From Prevotella sp. (GTDB lineage Bacteria > Bacteroidota > Bacteroidia > Bacteroidales > Bacteroidaceae): 64,000 nucleotides of DNA. The stretch covers positions 1 through 64,000 of the forward strand of contig JAFSKJ010000110.1 in assembly GCA_017449025.1 (NCBI GenBank), written 5' to 3'. Below are positions 10,083-18,571 of the stretch, one piece after another (positions within the stretch are counted from its first letter, which is position 1; every line of letters begins with the position of its first letter). Under the pieces are notes generated by a model. That model was not told the origin of the DNA and made no database searches. It saw only the letters and a list, made by a program, of their open reading frames with translations. Position numbers and translations under genes: made by a program.

Positions 10083-12640
10083 GCAATCATCACAACCATC
10101 ACTCCCAACAACGCAGGAAAACCCTATGGGGAAAAGCGTGGCACGCAGTAAAGAGCGTGTTCGGATGGTATATAGGCCTGTTCAAAGGGCGACCATGGTA
10201 CGTAAAGCTGCTCTCCGCCATTGTGTCGGTGGTGGTGGCATTCGTGCTCTATCTCGGAGCTGTCGACACCAACTTCCTGTGGCTCTTCGGCAAGTCGCCG
10301 AGCATGCAGACCATAAAGAACAAACGCCCCAGCCAGGCATCGGAAATCTACAGCGACGACGGGGTGATGATAGGCAAGTTCTTCAGCGAGAACCGCACCC
10401 CCGTGGAGTACGACGACGTGGAGCCAGTGTTCTGGCAGGCACTCATCGACACCGAGGACGTGCGCTTCTACAACCATCACGGCGTTGACTTCCAGGCCTT
10501 CCTTGCCGTGCTCAAGGACTACGTGCTGCACCACGACGCCCGTGGCGCTTCCACCATCACCCAGCAGCTGGCCAAGAACCTCTTCCGCACACGCTCCGAA
10601 TACTCCACCGGACTCTTGGGCAACATTCCGGGGCTGAAGATGCTCATCATGAAGAGCAAGGAGTGGATAACAGCCTTCAAGCTCGAAGCCACCTTCAGCA
10701 AGCAGGAGATACTCACCATGTATGCCAACACTGTGGACTTCGGCTCCAACGCCTTTGGCATCAAGACCGCCTGTAAGACCTACTTCAACAACACGCCCAA
10801 GACCCTGCGTGTGGAGCAGGCCGCTGTGCTCGTGGGAATGCTCAAGGCCACAACGTTCTACAACCCCCGCATACACCCCGACAACGCATTGAAGCGCCGC
10901 AATGTGGTGCTCAGCAACATGGTGGAGGAGGGGCACCTCACCGCCGAGCAGTTCGACTCGCTAAAGGCAATAGAGATTGACATCAGCGACTATAATGTGG
11001 AGAACGCCTACGACGGACAGGCCACCTACTTCCGTGAGGCCGTGGCAGCATACCTGCGCGACTGGTGTCGCGACAATGGCTACGACCTGTACACCGACGG
11101 CCTGAAAATCTACACCACCATCGACACCCGCATGCAGAAGTATGCCGAGGAAGCCGCAAGAGAGCAGATGAGGCAGGTGCAGAAGAACTTTGAGAACCAC
11201 TGGGGGAAGACCAACCCCTGGCAGAACGAGAACCACGTGGAGATACCGCGGTTCATAGAGGGGCTGGCCCAGAAACTGCCATACTACAAGCAGCTGGTGC
11301 AGCGGTTCCCCAACGAGCCTGACTCCGTGATATACTATATGAACAAGCCGCACCCCGTAAAGCTCTTCACCTACGACGGCCCCGAGGAGCGCATGATTTC
11401 CACCATGGACTCCATACGCTACATGGAGCGCTTCATGCACTGCGGATTCGTGGCCATGGAGCCTAACACGGGCAACGTGAAGGCATGGGTGGGCGACGTG
11501 GACTTTGACACGTGGAAATACGACAAGGTGACGGCCATGCGCCAGCCCGGCTCCACTTTCAAGCTCTTTGTCTATGCCGAGGCCATGAACCAGGGACTCT
11601 CGCCCTGCGACAAGCGCCGCGACTCCTACGTCGCCATGAAGGTCTACGACAAGGGCAAAGGCACCCAGGTGACATGGGCGCCAACAAATGCCAACGGTTA
11701 TTTCACCAACGACTCCATGCCGCTGAAGGTGGCCTTCGCCCAGAGCGTCAACTCCATAGCCGTGAAGCTCGGACAGGAGGTCGGCATCGACAACGTGGCC
11801 AACACGGCCATGCTCATGGGCATCAAGAGCGAACTCGACGCCACGCCCTCGCTGGCCTTAGGCTCCAGCGATGTCAACCTGCTGGAACTTGTCAACGCAT
11901 ACACCACTGCCGTCAACGACGGAAAAATGCACGACCCCGTGCTCGTGGCGAAAATCCTCGACCGCGACGGCAACGAGATATATACTGCGCCCACACAGCA
12001 GCGCCAGGCCATACCCTACCGCAGCGCATACCTCCTCCAGCAGTTGCTGCAGGGCGGACTGCGCGAGCCGGGGGCTACCAGCATGAGCCTCTGGGGCTAC
12101 GTGCGCGACTTTGCCAAGGACACTGAGTTCGGCGGCAAGACCGGCACCTCCAACAACCACTCCGACGCCTGGTTCGTGGGCGTCAGCCCCAAGCTGGTTT
12201 GCGGAGCATGGGTGGGGGGCGAATACCGCTGCATACACTTCCGCACAGGTGCGCTCGGACAGGGGTCGCGCACCGCGCTGCCCATCTGCGGCCTCTTCTA
12301 TAAGAAGGTGCTCTCCGACAGCCGCTTCAAGCACTACCGTGGAAAGTTCGCGAAGCCTAAGGACGGCGTGCCAGCAGAGCTATACACATGCAGCAGCTAC
12401 AGCGTGCGCACAACTCCCGACAGCCTGGCCACCGACAGCCTCGAGCTGGCACCGTTAGACGGCGGCGTGCTCATACTCGACAGCAGGGGCAACCCCGTGC
12501 TCGACACACGTGAGTATAAAGATGTGCCACGACAGCAGGCACCTGCCGACGGCGACGCCACTGGCAGCGATGCCGGCACCGACAAGCCTGCCGAGAAGAA
12601 GCCCAAGCAGCAACCCGTCTACGAGGACGTCTACCTTTAG
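10079..12640 (+). CDS. mrcA: Class A penicillin-binding protein 1A (transglycosylase/transpeptidase)
   Basis: A bifunctional peptidoglycan synthase of 853 residues. The cytoplasmic N-terminus is basic, one membrane segment covers about 40-60, and the GT51 transglycosylase domain spans about 85-270, with a catalytic Glu near 124 in DTEDVRFYNHHGVD. The transpeptidase domain spans about 440-750 and shows STFK, SVNS and KTGTSN. A low-complexity, lysine- and proline-containing tail ends the protein. It overlaps miaA by four bases. Confidence 0.95.
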   Translation: MSNHHNHHSQQRRKTLWGKAWHAVKSVFGWYIGLFKGRPWYVKLLSAIVSVVVAFVLYLGAVDTNFLWLFGKSPSMQTIKNKRPSQASEIYSDDGVMIGKFFSENRTPVEYDDVEPVFWQALIDTEDVRFYNHHGVDFQAFLAVLKDYVLHHDARGASTITQQLAKNLFRTRSEYSTGLLGNIPGLKMLIMKSKEWITAFKLEATFSKQEILTMYANTVDFGSNAFGIKTACKTYFNNTPKTLRVEQAAVLVGMLKATTFYNPRIHPDNALKRRNVVLSNMVEEGHLTAEQFDSLKAIEIDISDYNVENAYDGQATYFREAVAAYLRDWCRDNGYDLYTDGLKIYTTIDTRMQKYAEEAAREQMRQVQKNFENHWGKTNPWQNENHVEIPRFIEGLAQKLPYYKQLVQRFPNEPDSVIYYMNKPHPVKLFTYDGPEERMISTMDSIRYMERFMHCGFVAMEPNTGNVKAWVGDVDFDTWKYDKVTAMRQPGSTFKLFVYAEAMNQGLSPCDKRRDSYVAMKVYDKGKGTQVTWAPTNANGYFTNDSMPLKVAFAQSVNSIAVKLGQEVGIDNVANTAMLMGIKSELDATPSLALGSSDVNLLELVNAYTTAVNDGKMHDPVLVAKILDRDGNEIYTAPTQQRQAIPYRSAYLLQQLLQGGLREPGATSMSLWGYVRDFAKDTEFGGKTGTSNNHSDAWFVGVSPKLVCGAWVGGEYRCIHFRTGALGQGSRTALPICGLFYKKVLSDSRFKHYRGKFAKPKDGVPAELYTCSSYSVRTTPDSLATDSLELAPLDGGVLILDSRGNPVLDTREYKDVPRQQAPADGDATGSDAGTDKPAEKKPKQQPVYEDVYL

Positions 12641-12673
12641 TGGGGGAATGAGGTGGAAGGTTAGAGAATAAAA

Positions 12674-14434
12674 GTGGCAAGTGTGGAGCTGGATTTAGAC
12701 AACAAAGAGTGGCTCGATGCCCTCCAGATAGTCAACTATACCCGTCGCTCGCTCTTCCTCACAGGAAAGGCGGGGACAGGAAAGTCTACATTCCTGCGCC
12801 ATGTAGCCCAGAACACCAAGAAAAGCAACGTGATACTCGCGCCCACCGGCATAGCAGCCATCAACGCCGGCGGCTCCACCCTGCACAGCTTCTTCCGCCT
12901 GCCCTTCCACCCCCTTCTGCCCAACGACACCCGCTACGACCGCCGGCACATCAAGGAAACCCTCAAGTACACCAGTGCCCAGCGAAAACTCATACGCGAG
13001 GTGGAACTGATCATCATCGACGAGATTTCTATGGTGCGAGCCGACATCATCGACTTCATCGACAAGGTGCTGCGCACCTACACCCGCAGCTACGAACCCT
13101 TCGGCGGAAAGCAGCTGCTGCTCGTGGGCGACATCTACCAGCTCGAGCCTGTTGTCAAAGACGACGAGCGCCAGCTGCTGCAACCCTTCTACCCATCACC
13201 CTATTTCTTCAACGCCAAGGTGTGGCAGCAGATGAGCCTCGTAAGCATAGAGCTGCGCAAAGTCTACCGCCAGCGCGACCAGCACTTCATAGCCCTTCTC
13301 GACCGCATACGCAACAACACGGCAACAGGACAAGACCTGGACATGATAAACGCAAGGGTGTCAGGCCGGGAACAAGTTTCAGGGCGAAGCAACGACACCG
13401 CAACAGACTCGTCGCTAAGAATAATCCTCGCTGCCCGCCGCGACATTGTAGACTACACCAACGAGCAGCGGCTGGGCGAACTCAACGGCCAGCCCACAGT
13501 GTTCAAAGGGGTGATAGAGGGCGACTTCCCGGCAACATCGCTGCCAACGCCCGTTGAGCTGCAGCTGAAGCCCGGCGCACAGGTAATCTTTGTCAAGAAC
13601 GACAAGGAGAAACGATGGGTCAACGGCACCCTCGGCACCGTCACCACCATCGACGAGCAGAAAGGCATGGTCAGCGTCATCACCGACGAAAAGCATGAGT
13701 ACGACGTAGAGCCAGAGGTGTGGGAGAACATGCGCTACACCTTCAACGACAAGGAGCAGCGCATAGAGGAGCAGCTGCTCGGCACATACACCCAGTTACC
13801 ACTGCGCCTGGCATGGGCCATCACCGTACACAAGAGCCAGGGACTCACCTTCTCCAACGTCACCATCGACTTCTCCGGCGGCGGAGCCTTCGCCGGAGGG
13901 CAGACCTACGTAGCGCTCTCACGCTGCCGCTCCTTGGAGGGCATCACCCTGAAAGAACCACTTCGCAAGAGCGACATCTTCGTGCGCTCCGAGGTGGTGA
14001 GCTTTGCCCAGCGCTACAACAATTCCCAGGCTATTCAGCAGGCCATAGGCGAAGGAAAGGCCGACCGACAGTACCGCGACGCCGTGGAGGCCTTCAATCA
14101 GGGGCGCTTCGACCTCTTTCTCGACAACTTCTTCCTCGCCATCCACAGCCGCTACGACATTGAGAAGCCCGCCGTGAAGCGCTTCATACGCCGCAAGCTC
14201 AACATAATCAACCAGCAGCGGCAGGCCATCAGCCAGCTTGAAGACGAAAAGCAGAAAATGATGGAGAAATTCAAGCGCCTCGCTGCTGAATACACACTCA
14301 TGGGGCGCGAGTGCGAGCGCGAGCACATGACCGATGCCGCCATACGCAACTACGAGAAAGCCCTCGAACTGTATCCCGACGCCAATGACGCCCGCAAACG
14401 GATGGAGAAACTAAAGAAAGGGGCAAAAAAATAA
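12674..14434 (+). CDS. PIF1-like helicase with C-terminal TPR segment
   Basis: Encodes 586 residues. The Walker A is LTGKAGTGKSTFLRHV, Walker B is IIIDEISMVRADIID, and later motifs include LVGDIYQLEP and HKSQGLTFSNV. These are RecD2/PIF1 superfamily 1B marks, so a 5'-3' DNA helicase is likely. The last 60 residues contain one tetratricopeptide-like unit (AIRNYEKALELYPDANDARKRM shortened here). The start is a GTG at 12674, 33 bases after the penicillin-binding protein gene; a second GTG lies 3 codons inside. It is the last gene before a large gap. Confidence 0.88.
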   Translation: MASVELDLDNKEWLDALQIVNYTRRSLFLTGKAGTGKSTFLRHVAQNTKKSNVILAPTGIAAINAGGSTLHSFFRLPFHPLLPNDTRYDRRHIKETLKYTSAQRKLIREVELIIIDEISMVRADIIDFIDKVLRTYTRSYEPFGGKQLLLVGDIYQLEPVVKDDERQLLQPFYPSPYFFNAKVWQQMSLVSIELRKVYRQRDQHFIALLDRIRNNTATGQDLDMINARVSGREQVSGRSNDTATDSSLRIILAARRDIVDYTNEQRLGELNGQPTVFKGVIEGDFPATSLPTPVELQLKPGAQVIFVKNDKEKRWVNGTLGTVTTIDEQKGMVSVITDEKHEYDVEPEVWENMRYTFNDKEQRIEEQLLGTYTQLPLRLAWAITVHKSQGLTFSNVTIDFSGGGAFAGGQTYVALSRCRSLEGITLKEPLRKSDIFVRSEVVSFAQRYNNSQAIQQAIGEGKADRQYRDAVEAFNQGRFDLFLDNFFLAIHSRYDIEKPAVKRFIRRKLNIINQQRQAISQLEDEKQKMMEKFKRLAAEYTLMGRECEREHMTDAAIRNYEKALELYPDANDARKRMEKLKKGAKK

Positions 14435-14666
14435 AGCGAATACTCTCACGAGCGGTCGCTTCATATCTTCAATAGGTATTAGTCTTTTTAAGGTAAAAAG
14501 ATTGTTTTCAGGATAACGCTGCAAAGATACGCAAAATTCTCGAACCACCAAAACTTTTTTACTAAAAAATTTGCTCTTTAAAATTGTGCAGGCGCACAAG
14601 AGTAACTTTTAAACAAATTTAAGCAAACAGACCTCAAAAACAACTCTCTGTACCTTACTTTAAATT

Positions 14667-14734
14667 GTAGGGACTTACTTTATGTATGTCCGATTCTATG
14701 CGGTTTTACGGACATACATAAAGTAAGTCCCTAC
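14667..14734. repeat. Dispersed hairpin repeat, copy 2
   Basis: Perfect 26-base arms (14667-14692 and 14709-14734) with a 16-base spacer. The arms are identical to those of copy 3 at 20922-20989; the spacer differs by one base. The stem begins GTAGGGACTTAC and its inner part (TATGTATGTCCG) is shared with copy 1. Confidence 0.9.
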
Positions 14735-14747
14735 CATGCACAGCCCT

Positions 14748-14960
14748 ATGCCCCAGAGGGGCATGATAGGAGTAGCCAGCCATACAGCCATGCCGTAGGT
14801 ATGGCGAAATGGCTGGCTACCCCTATCTGATGCCTACGGCATCTTCTTCCCTATAACAGCCCCCTTTCGTCCCCCGAGGGGTCAGTCCCCCTACGGCCCC
14901 CAAGGGGGCTTCAATAGACCTAAAGGGTATTGTGTCCCCCTCGGGAGACGAAAGGGGGCT
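14748..14960. repeat. Cluster of four inverted repeats
   Basis: In order: 14748-14764 (ATGCCCC/GGGGCAT); 14766-14826 with 18-base arms and one mismatch, plus an inner CCATGCC/GGTATGG pairing; 14829-14843 (GATGCC/GGCATC); and 14858-14881 with 14937-14960, 24-base arms with one mismatch, which encloses a further GGCCCCC/GGGGGC-type hairpin. They stack end to end without sharing a unit. Confidence 0.85.
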
Positions 14961-15008
14961 TTGGGGCACTATGCGTAGATAATTGCCAAAATATGTAGGA
15001 AAATACAC

Positions 15009-15039
15009 TTGCCATTATGGATTTTTCTTCGTACCTTTG
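15009..15039 (+). promoter_or_regulatory. Promoter of PL11 lyase gene 1
   Basis: TTG at 15009-15011, 20 bases, TACCTTTG at 15032-15039; the ATG is at 15072. Confidence 0.6.
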
Positions 15040-15071
15040 CAGCGGAGAACAACAAACACAAACCTTCAACA

Positions 15072-17357
15072 ATGAAAACGAACAAACTACTGACAATTGC
15101 ATTGCTGCTGACGACAGGCTTCTCGGCAGTAAAAGCACAGACAGCCAACATGCAGGACCGTGCCCTCTGGGGATCAATCGCCGAAAAGCCCGCCTCCGGC
15201 GCAATCAACTATGGCGACTACACAGCCTCCAACAACAAGGTGCTGCTCACTTGGCGCATGCTTCCTACCGACACCGAGGACACCGCCTTCGACATCTGGA
15301 GGAAGATGGGCGACACAGGCTCATGGTCATGCTTGAACGACATGTTCCTTACCGGCAACAAAGGCATCAAGGCCACCAACTACCAGCACACCCCTCTCAC
15401 CAACATCACTGGTGATGTGCACTACCGTCTGACTTACGCAGGCCAGAAGAACTGCGACGAGTATCTGTCGGAATACACCATGCCCCAGCAACAGGCAAAG
15501 AATAAGTTGCCCTACATAGAGATACCCCTGCAGTCAACCGCCGACTGCTCAGACTATCCCGACATCTTCACATACGAGGCTAACGACTGCTCGGTGGCCG
15601 ACCTCGACGGCGACGGACAGTTTGAAATAGTGGTGAAACGATTGCTCGCCGGTGGCACAGCCGACGACAGCGGCAGCGACCCCCGTGCCAAGCACGTCAT
15701 CGTATGGGATGCCTACAAGCTCGACGGCACCATGCTGTGGCGCGTGAAGTCAGGACCCAACATCATTCCCGGCAACAGCTCCAGCGTGATGCTGGGCGAC
15801 CTTGACGGCGACGGCTGCGCAGAGTTCGTGCTGAAGACCGGCGAAGGCACCGTCTTCGGCGACGGCAAGGAGATGGGCGACACCGACGGCGACGGCATTA
15901 CCGACTACCGCAAGAACTGGGGCGGCCACTACGCCGGCGACCAATCCGGCAAGTACGGCGGCCCCGAATACTTCTCCGTGGTCGACGGCAAGACCGGTCG
16001 CGAGCTTGCCCGCGGCAATTTCATTGCCCGTGGTCCCGAGGGTCAGACGCCCGAACAGTGGGTGGCCAACTACTCCACCAACAGCCAGTCGTGGGGCGAC
16101 GGCTACTGGAAGCGCGCCAACTCACTGCGCATGGGACTGGCTTGCTTCACCGGCAAGGGCATGCAAGTGTTCCTCGGACGCGGAGTCTATGCTCGCACCG
16201 TGGTTGAAGGCTGGGACTATACTCCTGGCACCCCCGACGCGAAGTGGGAGTTAGAGGGTACGCTCACCCGCCTGTGGAAGTTCGACTCGGCAACAACCAA
16301 CGGACACTGGTCGCTGGTGAACGGACAGTGGACCTTTGACAAAGCAAAGAACAAGGACGGCAAGGCCAACTCGGCATACACCGGGCAGGGCAACCATGCC
16401 TTCAACGTGGCCGACCTCGACGGCGACGGCCTCGACGAGGTGATGTACGGCTCATGCGCCTTCGACAACGACGGCACCGGTCTGTGGACATCAGGTCTCG
16501 GCCATGGCGATGCCAACCATGTGGGAGTGTTCCAGTTAGGCTACCAGGGTCTTCAGGTGTTCCACTGCTTGGAGAGCGGCAAGACCGAGGTGGCACTGCA
16601 CGACGCCAAGACAGGGGCCGTGATCTGGGACATCGTAGCTGCCACAGAGGGCGACCAAGGGCGCTGCATGGTGGCCGACGTCAACCCCAACTCACCGGGT
16701 TGCGAGTTCTGGAAATACGGCAACGAACTCTACAACCAAAACGGCAAGCCACTCATGAACAGCGCCGGCACCGCCCGGGCAGAGGAGAACTCGTGCAACG
16801 CAGGCATCTGGTTCGACGGCACTCTGAACCGACAGATGATAAACGAAGGCATCATCAACAGCTACGCACACGGGCGCACATTCACCATGTACCGCTACGA
16901 CATGTCGTTCAACAACTCCTCCAAGTCCAACCCCGGATGGTATGGCGACATGCTTGGTGACTGGCGTGAGGAAGTCATCGTGCCAGATGCCACGAAGACA
17001 AAGAACCTGAAGCTGTTCTCCACATGGTATCCCACCGAGCACCGCATACCCTGGCTCATGACCGACCACACCTACTACATGCAGGCCATTCATGAGAACG
17101 TGGGTTACAATCAGCCAACCAACGTTGGCTACTATTTAGGCAGCGACTACGCCTCTGACGCTGAGATATGGGAGGCTGCGCACAATGCCGACCAAGCCAT
17201 ACGCGATTACACCGCCATGGGCATAGCCACAGTCAACAACAACAATAATGCCGTGAGAAAAGGCATCTTCGACCTGCAAGGACGCCGCATGCCCTCGTCT
17301 CAGAAGCTGACGAAGGGTATATATATTGAAAACGGAAAGAAGGTTTTCGTGAGGTGA
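15072..17357 (+). CDS. Rhamnogalacturonan lyase, polysaccharide lyase family 11
   Basis: Encodes 761 residues. A signal peptide ends near AVKAQ (about 22). An N-terminal fibronectin-like module (30-150) is followed by the PL11 beta-propeller with calcium-binding DLDGDG motifs (VADLDGDGQFEIVVKR, LGDLDGDGCAEFVLK, VADLDGDGLDEVMYG). Family members cleave the galacturonic acid-rhamnose backbone of pectic rhamnogalacturonan I by beta-elimination. The C-terminus (FDLQGRRM then GIYIENGKKVFVR) is a common Bacteroidota surface or secretion tail. ATG 15072 was chosen because it follows the promoter and begins the signal peptide. The gene ends in a heptamer-repeat terminator. Confidence 0.9.
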   Translation: MKTNKLLTIALLLTTGFSAVKAQTANMQDRALWGSIAEKPASGAINYGDYTASNNKVLLTWRMLPTDTEDTAFDIWRKMGDTGSWSCLNDMFLTGNKGIKATNYQHTPLTNITGDVHYRLTYAGQKNCDEYLSEYTMPQQQAKNKLPYIEIPLQSTADCSDYPDIFTYEANDCSVADLDGDGQFEIVVKRLLAGGTADDSGSDPRAKHVIVWDAYKLDGTMLWRVKSGPNIIPGNSSSVMLGDLDGDGCAEFVLKTGEGTVFGDGKEMGDTDGDGITDYRKNWGGHYAGDQSGKYGGPEYFSVVDGKTGRELARGNFIARGPEGQTPEQWVANYSTNSQSWGDGYWKRANSLRMGLACFTGKGMQVFLGRGVYARTVVEGWDYTPGTPDAKWELEGTLTRLWKFDSATTNGHWSLVNGQWTFDKAKNKDGKANSAYTGQGNHAFNVADLDGDGLDEVMYGSCAFDNDGTGLWTSGLGHGDANHVGVFQLGYQGLQVFHCLESGKTEVALHDAKTGAVIWDIVAATEGDQGRCMVADVNPNSPGCEFWKYGNELYNQNGKPLMNSAGTARAEENSCNAGIWFDGTLNRQMINEGIINSYAHGRTFTMYRYDMSFNNSSKSNPGWYGDMLGDWREEVIVPDATKTKNLKLFSTWYPTEHRIPWLMTDHTYYMQAIHENVGYNQPTNVGYYLGSDYASDAEIWEAAHNADQAIRDYTAMGIATVNNNNNAVRKGIFDLQGRRMPSSQKLTKGIYIENGKKVFVR

Positions 17358-17420
17358 GAGGTGAGAGGTGAGAGGTGAACAGTGAGAGGTGAGAAGTGAG
17401 AATTCTCACCTCTCACTGTT
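17355..17420. terminator. Bidirectional terminator made of heptamer repeats
   Basis: Directly after the PL11 stop lie repeats of GTGAGAG and variants. They form a perfect 18-base-pair hairpin: 17378-17395 pairs with 17403-17420 around a 7-base loop. The PL11 gene (plus) and mrp (minus) converge here, and the right arm includes the mrp stop codon. Confidence 0.75.
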
Positions 17421-18561
17421 TCATCCCCACGATGTGAGTGGGCGGCTGCTCCCTGTTTCGCTTGTTCACCACGGTAACCACAGTCTGCGCCAAATTGATG
17501 AATGCCTGGCCGGTTATGGTGTCGGCATCGAGGGCTGCAGGCGTTCCGTTGTCGCCGTTGTCGCAGATGCTCTGCACCAATGGCACCTGCGCCAGCAGAG
17601 GCACTCCCATCTGCTGTGCCAGCTGCTTGCACCCCTCGCGCCCGAAGATGTAATACCGGTTTTGCGGCAGCTCAGCCGGCGTGAACCAAGCCATGTTCTC
17701 TATGAGTCCGAGTATTGGCACGCTTACCTTCTCGTTGCGGTACATGTCAATGCCCTTGCGGGCGTCGGCCAGCGCCACCTGCTGTGGGGTGGAGACTATC
17801 ACTGCTCCGGTGATGGGCAGCGTCTGCAACAGAGTGAGGTGGATGTCGCTGGTGCCCGGCGGCGTGTCGAGGATGAAGTAGTCGAGCGGGCCCCAGTCGG
17901 CATCGGCAATAAGCTGCTTCAGGGCGCTGGTGGCCATGCCGCCGCGCCACAGCGTCGCCGTGGTTGGCGATACGAAAAAACCTATGGAGAGCATCTTCAC
18001 GCCGTAGCGCTCGATGGGGCATATAAGGTCGCGGCCATCCTTCTTCACGGCGTATGGCCGCTCATCCTCGCATCCGAACATCTTCGGCATCGACGGCCCG
18101 AAGATGTCGCAGTCGAGCAGCCCCACGCTGTAGCCTAAGCGCGCCAGGGCAATGGCGAGGTTAGCCGCCACAGTGCTCTTGCCCACTCCGCCCTTGCCCG
18201 AGCTTATCGCCACAATGTTCTTCACGCCCGGCAGCATCTGCCCCGCCTCCGGCCTGGGCTTCGACTTGAACTCGGCCTCAATGGTGACATCCACAGGCGT
18301 AGGCTCTTCGGAGGGTGGCGTCAGCTGGCGTATGTGATAGAGTATGGCGGCCTCGGCTGCCTTGACAGTCGACTTGAGGAATGGGTCGGTGTCGCGCGGG
18401 AACTCCAGCACCACCTTTACCCTCCACGGCTCGCCCTCATTTGCGGGGGCTGCCACTACGGGTGTGTCGGCCACCATCTGGCTCTCTACTATGTTTTTCT
18501 TCGTGCCGGCGTATGTCACTGTTGCCAGCGCATCCATGATAAGTTTCGGATATAGTGTCAT
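17413..18561 (-). CDS. mrp: Mrp/NBP35-type P-loop ATPase, iron-sulfur carrier
   Basis: An iron-sulfur cluster carrier ATPase (ApbC/Mrp) of 382 residues from ATG 18561. An upstream ATG at 18591 would overlap the preceding gene. The N-terminal MIP18-like (DUF59) domain covers about 1-95. The ParA-like domain begins with the deviant Walker A ISSGKGGVGKSTVAANLA near 120, followed by DCDIFGPSMPKMFG and DTPPGTSD. Family members carry Fe-S clusters to apo-enzymes. The usual CxxC cluster ligands near the C-terminus are not evident, which is seen in some Bacteroidota members. It is third in the trmB-LRR-mrp minus-strand set. Confidence 0.9.
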   Translation of the reverse strand: MTLYPKLIMDALATVTYAGTKKNIVESQMVADTPVVAAPANEGEPWRVKVVLEFPRDTDPFLKSTVKAAEAAILYHIRQLTPPSEEPTPVDVTIEAEFKSKPRPEAGQMLPGVKNIVAISSGKGGVGKSTVAANLAIALARLGYSVGLLDCDIFGPSMPKMFGCEDERPYAVKKDGRDLICPIERYGVKMLSIGFFVSPTTATLWRGGMATSALKQLIADADWGPLDYFILDTPPGTSDIHLTLLQTLPITGAVIVSTPQQVALADARKGIDMYRNEKVSVPILGLIENMAWFTPAELPQNRYYIFGREGCKQLAQQMGVPLLAQVPLVQSICDNGDNGTPAALDADTITGQAFINLAQTVVTVVNKRNREQPPTHIVGMKQ

Positions 18562-18571
18562 TGTGAAAAAG

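Larger units (their letters stand above)
14435..15071. other. Gene-free gap filled with palindromes
   Basis: No credible gene in 637 bases. It holds an AT-rich stretch (14435-14660), hairpin copy 2 (14667-14734), then four further inverted repeats between 14748 and 14960, and finally the PL11 promoter (15009-15039). Confidence 0.8.

Noticed and set aside
17389..18138. 249-residue frame opposite mrp
   Set aside because: It lies fully over the Mrp ATPase, which has intact motifs.
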